From assembly GCA_035726825.1 (NCBI GenBank), contig JALNTX010000001.1:124001-188000 (forward strand): a stretch of DNA of 64,000 nucleotides, in the 5' to 3' direction. The DNA comes from Pseudocitrobacter sp913778145. GTDB taxonomy: Bacteria; Pseudomonadota; Gammaproteobacteria; Enterobacterales; Enterobacteriaceae. A model generated the notes under the pieces. It worked only from the letters and a program-made list of their open reading frames with translations. It was not told where the DNA came from and searched no databases. This document shows, one piece after another, positions 60,084 to 64,000 of this stretch (its first letter is position 1; each line of letters starts with the position of its first letter). A program made the translations under genes and the position numbers.

Positions 60084-61551
60084 GGCGCTCTTCCTCCTGT
60101 GTTTGCGGCTTGAGTTTGATTTCAGCTAAGTTACGCGCGATTTTGCCGATATTTCCCGCGCCCTGAATCAGCACCAGGTCGTTACCGGTCAGTACCGGCG
60201 CCAGCATTTCAGCGACCTGAGCCGGATCGGAGACCAGAATCGGGTCAACTTTACCGCGACCGCGGATGGTGCGGCACAGCGAGCGGCTGTCTGCACCCGG
60301 AATCGGTGCTTCGCCAGCCGGGTATACGTCCAGCATCAGCAGCGCATCAACTTGCGTCAGCACGTTGGCAAAATCATCGTACAGGTCGCGCGTACGGGTA
60401 TAACGGTGCGGCTGGAATACCATCACCAGATTTTTATCCGGCCAGCCCGCGCGAGCGGCTTTAATGGTGGCGTCCACTTCCGTTGGGTGATGACCGTAGT
60501 CATCAACCAGCATCGCAGAACCCGCTTTGCCATTCACCTCATCCAGCGGATATTCACCGAGGAAATCGAAGCGACGGCCTGTGCCCTGGAAGCTTTCCAG
60601 CGCGCGCAGAATGGCGTCGTCTTCAATGCCCTCTTCCGTGGCGACCGCGACGGCGGCGGCGGCGTTCAGGGCATTATGACGACCCGGCGCATTCAGCGTG
60701 ACGCGCAAATCGTCTTTATCCTGACGCACCAGCGTGAAGTGCCCCTGCGGACCCACCTGCTGATAGTCTTCGACGCGCACATCCGCGTCATCGCTAAAAC
60801 CGTAAGTGGTGGTTTGACGGCCTACGCGCGGCAGCAGCTCGCGGATAACCGGATCGTCCACACACATCACCGCACGACCGTAAAACGGCAGGTTGTGCAG
60901 GAAGTTGATAAACGTCTGCTTCAAATTCTCGAAGTCGCCCTGGTAGGTATCCATATGGTCGGCTTCAATGTTGGTGACAATCGCCACCATCGGTTGCAGA
61001 TGCAGGAACGATGCATCGCTCTCATCCGCTTCCGCAATCAGGTAACGGCTGTGGCCCAGACGCGCGTGCACGCCTGCGGCTTTTACCAGGCCGCCGTTAA
61101 CGAAAGTCGGGTCCAGCCCGGCTTCGGCGTAAATACTGGAGACCATCGCAGTGGTGGTCGTTTTACCGTGCGTCCCGGCGATGGCGATACCGTGACGAAA
61201 ACGCATCAGTTCAGCCAGCATTTCGGCGCGGCGAATCACCGGAATTCGCGCTTCATGCGCAGCAACGATTTCCGGGTTATCGGCGGCAATCGCCGTCGAT
61301 ACCACCACCACGCTCGCATCGCGGACGTTTTCCGGGCGATGGTTGAAATAGATAGTGGCGCCCAGCTGTGACAATTGCTGCGTAACCGGGTTCGGTGCCA
61401 AATCGGAACCGCTTATCTGATACCCTTCGTTGGCCAGAACTTCGGCGATACCGCCCATACCGGCACCGCCGATACCCACAAAGTGAATGTGCCGGACGCG
61501 ACGCATCTCGGGCACAATGGAACGCAGTTTCGCCAGTTGTTGTGTATTCAT
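60076..61551 (-). CDS. murC: MurC, UDP-N-acetylmuramate--L-alanine ligase
   Basis: 491-residue Mur ligase adding the first amino acid to UDP-MurNAc. The ATP loop is AGTHGKTTTTAMV, the N-terminal nucleotide motif HFVGIGGAGMGGIAEVL, and the conserved YGHHPTEVDAT is in the C-terminal domain. Confidence 0.97.
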   Translation of the reverse strand: MNTQQLAKLRSIVPEMRRVRHIHFVGIGGAGMGGIAEVLANEGYQISGSDLAPNPVTQQLSQLGATIYFNHRPENVRDASVVVVSTAIAADNPEIVAAHEARIPVIRRAEMLAELMRFRHGIAIAGTHGKTTTTAMVSSIYAEAGLDPTFVNGGLVKAAGVHARLGHSRYLIAEADESDASFLHLQPMVAIVTNIEADHMDTYQGDFENLKQTFINFLHNLPFYGRAVMCVDDPVIRELLPRVGRQTTTYGFSDDADVRVEDYQQVGPQGHFTLVRQDKDDLRVTLNAPGRHNALNAAAAVAVATEEGIEDDAILRALESFQGTGRRFDFLGEYPLDEVNGKAGSAMLVDDYGHHPTEVDATIKAARAGWPDKNLVMVFQPHRYTRTRDLYDDFANVLTQVDALLMLDVYPAGEAPIPGADSRSLCRTIRGRGKVDPILVSDPAQVAEMLAPVLTGNDLVLIQGAGNIGKIARNLAEIKLKPQTQEEERHG

Positions 61552-61606
61552 TCTCTCAACGCCATCGACTTCTAAAATTCGTGCAGCGCAACGCGCGCCG
61601 CGAGGG

Positions 61607-62674
61607 TTAAGCCTGAGCTGCCAGGCTTACTGCTTTTGCTACTCGCTCTGTTGCATCCGGGATCGCCGCTGCGCGTGCGCGCTCTGCCATTTCCAGCAGG
61701 GTTTTGCGGTCCCAAAGTTCGAGCGTGGTGGCAACCGCTTCAGCGGTAAACTGCGGTTGCTCATAAATCTTCGCCGCGCCGGCTTGTTCCAGCGGCAGCG
61801 CATTCCAGTACTGCTGGCGGTCTTTATGCTGGAACGGCACAAAGATAGCGGGCAGACCCGCCGCGGCGATTTCGCTGACGGTCAGCGCGCCGGAGCGGCA
61901 CACCACCACGTCAGCCCAGGCATACGCGGCAGCCATATCATCGATAAACTCGGTGACTTTATGCTGCGGCTCGCCCGCGTCTTCATACGCCTGCTCAACG
62001 GTTTGCTGCGCGCCTTTACCGCTCTGATGCCAGATGGTAATGGTTTCGCCCAGTTTCGACGCCACCTGCGGCATGGTCTGGTTCAGGATGCGCGCCCCCT
62101 GCGAACCGCCAACCACCAGAACGCGTACCGGGCCTTCGCGGCCTACCAGACGCTGTTCCGGTAGCGGTAGCGCCAGCACATCGACGCGAACCGGGTTACC
62201 CACCACTTCCGCATTCGGAAATGCGCCAGGAAACGCCTGCATCACGGTTTTCGCAATCTTTGCCAGCCATTTGTTGGTCAGGCCGGCAATGCCATTCTGT
62301 TCGTGCAGCACGACGGGAATACCCAGCGACCACGCCGCCAGACCGCCAGGGCCAGAAACATAGCCGCCCATGCCCAGCACGACGTCTGGCTTAAAGCGCT
62401 TCATGATCGCGCGCGCCTGACGCCAGGCATTAAAGATGCGCAGCGGCGCGAGCAGTAATGCTTTTACACCTTTACCACGCAAGCCAGAAATACGAATAAA
62501 GTCGATTTCGATACCGTGTTTCGGCACGAGATCCGCTTCCATACGATCGGCGGTACCCAGCCAGCGCACTTGCCAGCCCTGGTCCATTAAATGGTGCGCA
62601 ACCGCCAGCCCGGGGAACACATGCCCGCCGGTACCGCCTGCCATCACCATTAACCGCTTCGTTTCACCGCTCAT
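61607..62674 (-). CDS. murG: MurG, lipid II synthase (N-acetylglucosaminyltransferase)
   Basis: 355-residue GT28 enzyme on the inner face of the membrane that converts lipid I to lipid II. Glycine loops are GGTGGHVFPG near the N-terminus and VVGGSQGARILNQ. The UDP-GlcNAc site is in FVPFQHKDRQQYWNA. The 5' end overlaps ftsW by 4 bases. Confidence 0.97.
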   Translation of the reverse strand: MSGETKRLMVMAGGTGGHVFPGLAVAHHLMDQGWQVRWLGTADRMEADLVPKHGIEIDFIRISGLRGKGVKALLLAPLRIFNAWRQARAIMKRFKPDVVLGMGGYVSGPGGLAAWSLGIPVVLHEQNGIAGLTNKWLAKIAKTVMQAFPGAFPNAEVVGNPVRVDVLALPLPEQRLVGREGPVRVLVVGGSQGARILNQTMPQVASKLGETITIWHQSGKGAQQTVEQAYEDAGEPQHKVTEFIDDMAAAYAWADVVVCRSGALTVSEIAAAGLPAIFVPFQHKDRQQYWNALPLEQAGAAKIYEQPQFTAEAVATTLELWDRKTLLEMAERARAAAIPDATERVAKAVSLAAQA

Positions 62675-63915
62675 CTGGAACCTCGGGTAAACGCCTGGGC
62701 TTTTTCCAGACGTGTTTCATAATCTATACGTAACAAGAACATAATCGCCGTCGACATAATCAGCAGGCTGGAACCACCGTAACTGATAAGTGGCAGCGTC
62801 AGACCTTTGGTCGGCAGCATACCGGCCGCCGCGCCGACGTTAACCAGCGCCTGAAAACTGAACCACACGCCAATGGCGCAGGCCAGAAAACCAGCGAAAC
62901 GCTGGTTGAGTTCCAGCGCTTTGCGACCAATAGACATCGCGCGGAAAGCGACGAAGAATACCATTAAAAGCGCCAGTACCACACCGATATAACCGAGTTC
63001 CTCGCCGATAATGGCGAAGATGAAGTCGGTATGCGCTTCCGGCAGATACTCCAGTTTTTGCACCGAATTCCCCAGCCCTTGCCCCCACATTTCACCGCGA
63101 CCAAAAGCCATCAGTGATTGGGTAAGCTGGTAACCGCTACCGAACGGATCTTCCCACGGGTTCCAGAACGAGGTTACACGACGAATACGGTACGGCTCAG
63201 CAAGGATCAACAGGATGACCGCAGAAATCCCCATACCGATGATGGCGATGAACTGCCACAATTTCGCACCGGCCAGGAACAGCATCGCAAGCGTCGTGAC
63301 GAACAGCACAACAACCGTACCGAGGTCAGGCTGCGCCAGCAGTAAAATCGCCAGCACAAAAATGACCCCCATCGGCTTTAAGAAGCCGCGCAGGTTGTTA
63401 CGCACTTCGTCGGCTTTACGTACCAGGTAGTTGGCGATGTAGCAGAACAGCGACAGCTTGGTGAACTCCGCTGGCTGAATACGCAGCGGGCCTAAAGCAA
63501 TCCAGCGGGATGCACCGTTAACCGAGCTGCCGACGACCAGGACAATCAGCAGCATGACGATAGAAGCGATCAGCATCGACGTGCTGTAGCGCTGCCAGAA
63601 CTCCATCGGCAGACGTAACGTGATCATTGCCAGCGCAAACGCCAGCACGATATAGAGACCATCACGTTTGGCGAACAGGAAGGGATCGTTCGCCAGACGC
63701 TGACCGACCGGCATGGATGCCGAGGTCACCATGATGAAACCAATCGCCGCCAGGCCGAAGGTCAGCCACAGCAGGGTGCGATCGTACATCACCAGGCTGT
63801 CGTTATCCTGTGCCCTGGAGCCCATCACCCAGCCTTTCAGCGCCGCAAATACCCACGCCAGGATGGAAAACCCTGGCAGACGAGGCATTTTCAGGCGCGG
63901 GAGGGATAAACGCAT
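62671..63915 (-). CDS. ftsW: FtsW, SEDS-family septal peptidoglycan polymerase
   Basis: 414 residues, about ten membrane helices; the partner of FtsI in septal wall synthesis. SEDS signatures are RIQPAEFTKLSLFCYIANYL, AQPDLGTVVVLF and NVGAAAGMLPTKGLTLPLISYGGSS. The ATG at 63913-63915 was chosen (TGATG overlap with murD) rather than the TTG one codon earlier. Confidence 0.96.
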   Translation of the reverse strand: MRLSLPRLKMPRLPGFSILAWVFAALKGWVMGSRAQDNDSLVMYDRTLLWLTFGLAAIGFIMVTSASMPVGQRLANDPFLFAKRDGLYIVLAFALAMITLRLPMEFWQRYSTSMLIASIVMLLIVLVVGSSVNGASRWIALGPLRIQPAEFTKLSLFCYIANYLVRKADEVRNNLRGFLKPMGVIFVLAILLLAQPDLGTVVVLFVTTLAMLFLAGAKLWQFIAIIGMGISAVILLILAEPYRIRRVTSFWNPWEDPFGSGYQLTQSLMAFGRGEMWGQGLGNSVQKLEYLPEAHTDFIFAIIGEELGYIGVVLALLMVFFVAFRAMSIGRKALELNQRFAGFLACAIGVWFSFQALVNVGAAAGMLPTKGLTLPLISYGGSSLLIMSTAIMFLLRIDYETRLEKAQAFTRGSR

Positions 63916-64000
63916 CAACCTAACTCCTTCGCCAGTCGCGCAAACACGTCGCCGCGCTGCTCAAAACTTTTAAACTGATCGAGGCTGGCACAGGCCGGTG
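63915..64000 (-). CDS. murD: MurD, UDP-MurNAc-L-alanine--D-glutamate ligase (only its 3' end)
   Basis: The last 28 codons only. They read PACASLDQFKSFEQRGDVFARLAKELG, which matches the C-terminus of enterobacterial MurD, where PACASLDQF is part of the ligase active site. The stop codon TGA overlaps the ftsW ATG by one base. The rest of the gene is outside the window. Confidence 0.95.
   Translation of the reverse strand, partial: PACASLDQFKSFEQRGDVFARLAKELG

Overview
The window is a chromosomal segment of an enterobacterium (Enterobacteriaceae). Almost every gene has a close Escherichia coli K-12 or Salmonella counterpart in the expected order. Other markers agree: REP/BIME palindromes between genes, a seven-histidine his leader peptide, a canonical LexA box before sbmC and a SecM-SecA pair. 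Proteins such as YeeA, HofB and DacD look clearly divergent from E. coli. A cbi operon sits beside pduX-yeeX, and a GH43/symporter pair sits between aroP and ampE. A Citrobacter-like or related genus is my best guess; the genus cannot be fixed from sequence reading alone.

Layout. 1-4782 (minus): the promoter-proximal part of an anaerobic cobalamin operon, cbiA-B-C-D-E (cbiE cut by the window edge), behind a cobalamin riboswitch. 4908-10826: pduX, tmaR (yeeX), yeeA, SOS-regulated sbmC, dacD and sbcB. The pdu operon that separates cbiA from pduX in Salmonella is missing. 10988-16580 (plus): a compact six-gene lipid-enzyme operon related to E. coli ynbABCD, with an extra PlsC-like acyltransferase and a small membrane protein, inserted between sbcB and yeeD. 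16610-21515 (minus): yeeD/yeeE (thiosulfate uptake), plaP (putrescine importer), yeeY, yeeZ. 21626-28922 (plus): the complete his operon with promoter, leader peptide, attenuator and terminator. 29090-30504: an IS4-family insertion sequence.

Beyond the IS the map jumps to what is the 2-4 min region of E. coli. 30613-37724 (minus): lpdA, aceF, aceE, pdhR (pyruvate dehydrogenase complex and its repressor). 38251-42147 (plus): aroP and a GPH symporter/GH43 glycosidase pair. 42262-43676 (minus): ampE, ampD. 43764-47886 (plus): nadC and the type IV pilus genes ppdD-hofB-hofC. Then come guaC (minus), coaE-zapD-yacG (plus) and mutT-secA-secM (minus). 54785-64000 (minus) is the distal division and cell-wall (dcw) cluster lpxC-ftsZ-ftsA-ftsQ-ddlB-murC-murG-ftsW-murD, with murD cut by the right edge.

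The two most notable points are these. (1) The his operon and the lpdA operon, about 2 Mb apart in E. coli and Salmonella, converge on a single IS copy that has recognisable inverted repeats but no target-site duplication. That is what an IS-mediated inversion (or an assembly join at a repeat) would leave. (2) The six-gene ynb-like operon encodes acyltransferase, CDP-diacylglycerol synthase, CDP-alcohol phosphatidyltransferase, lipase-methyltransferase fusion and PAP2-dual-specificity phosphatase fusion activities. This set could build and remodel a non-standard phospholipid. Its YnbA carries Asn in place of two of the four signature Asp residues. No tRNA, rRNA, CRISPR array or prophage was seen.
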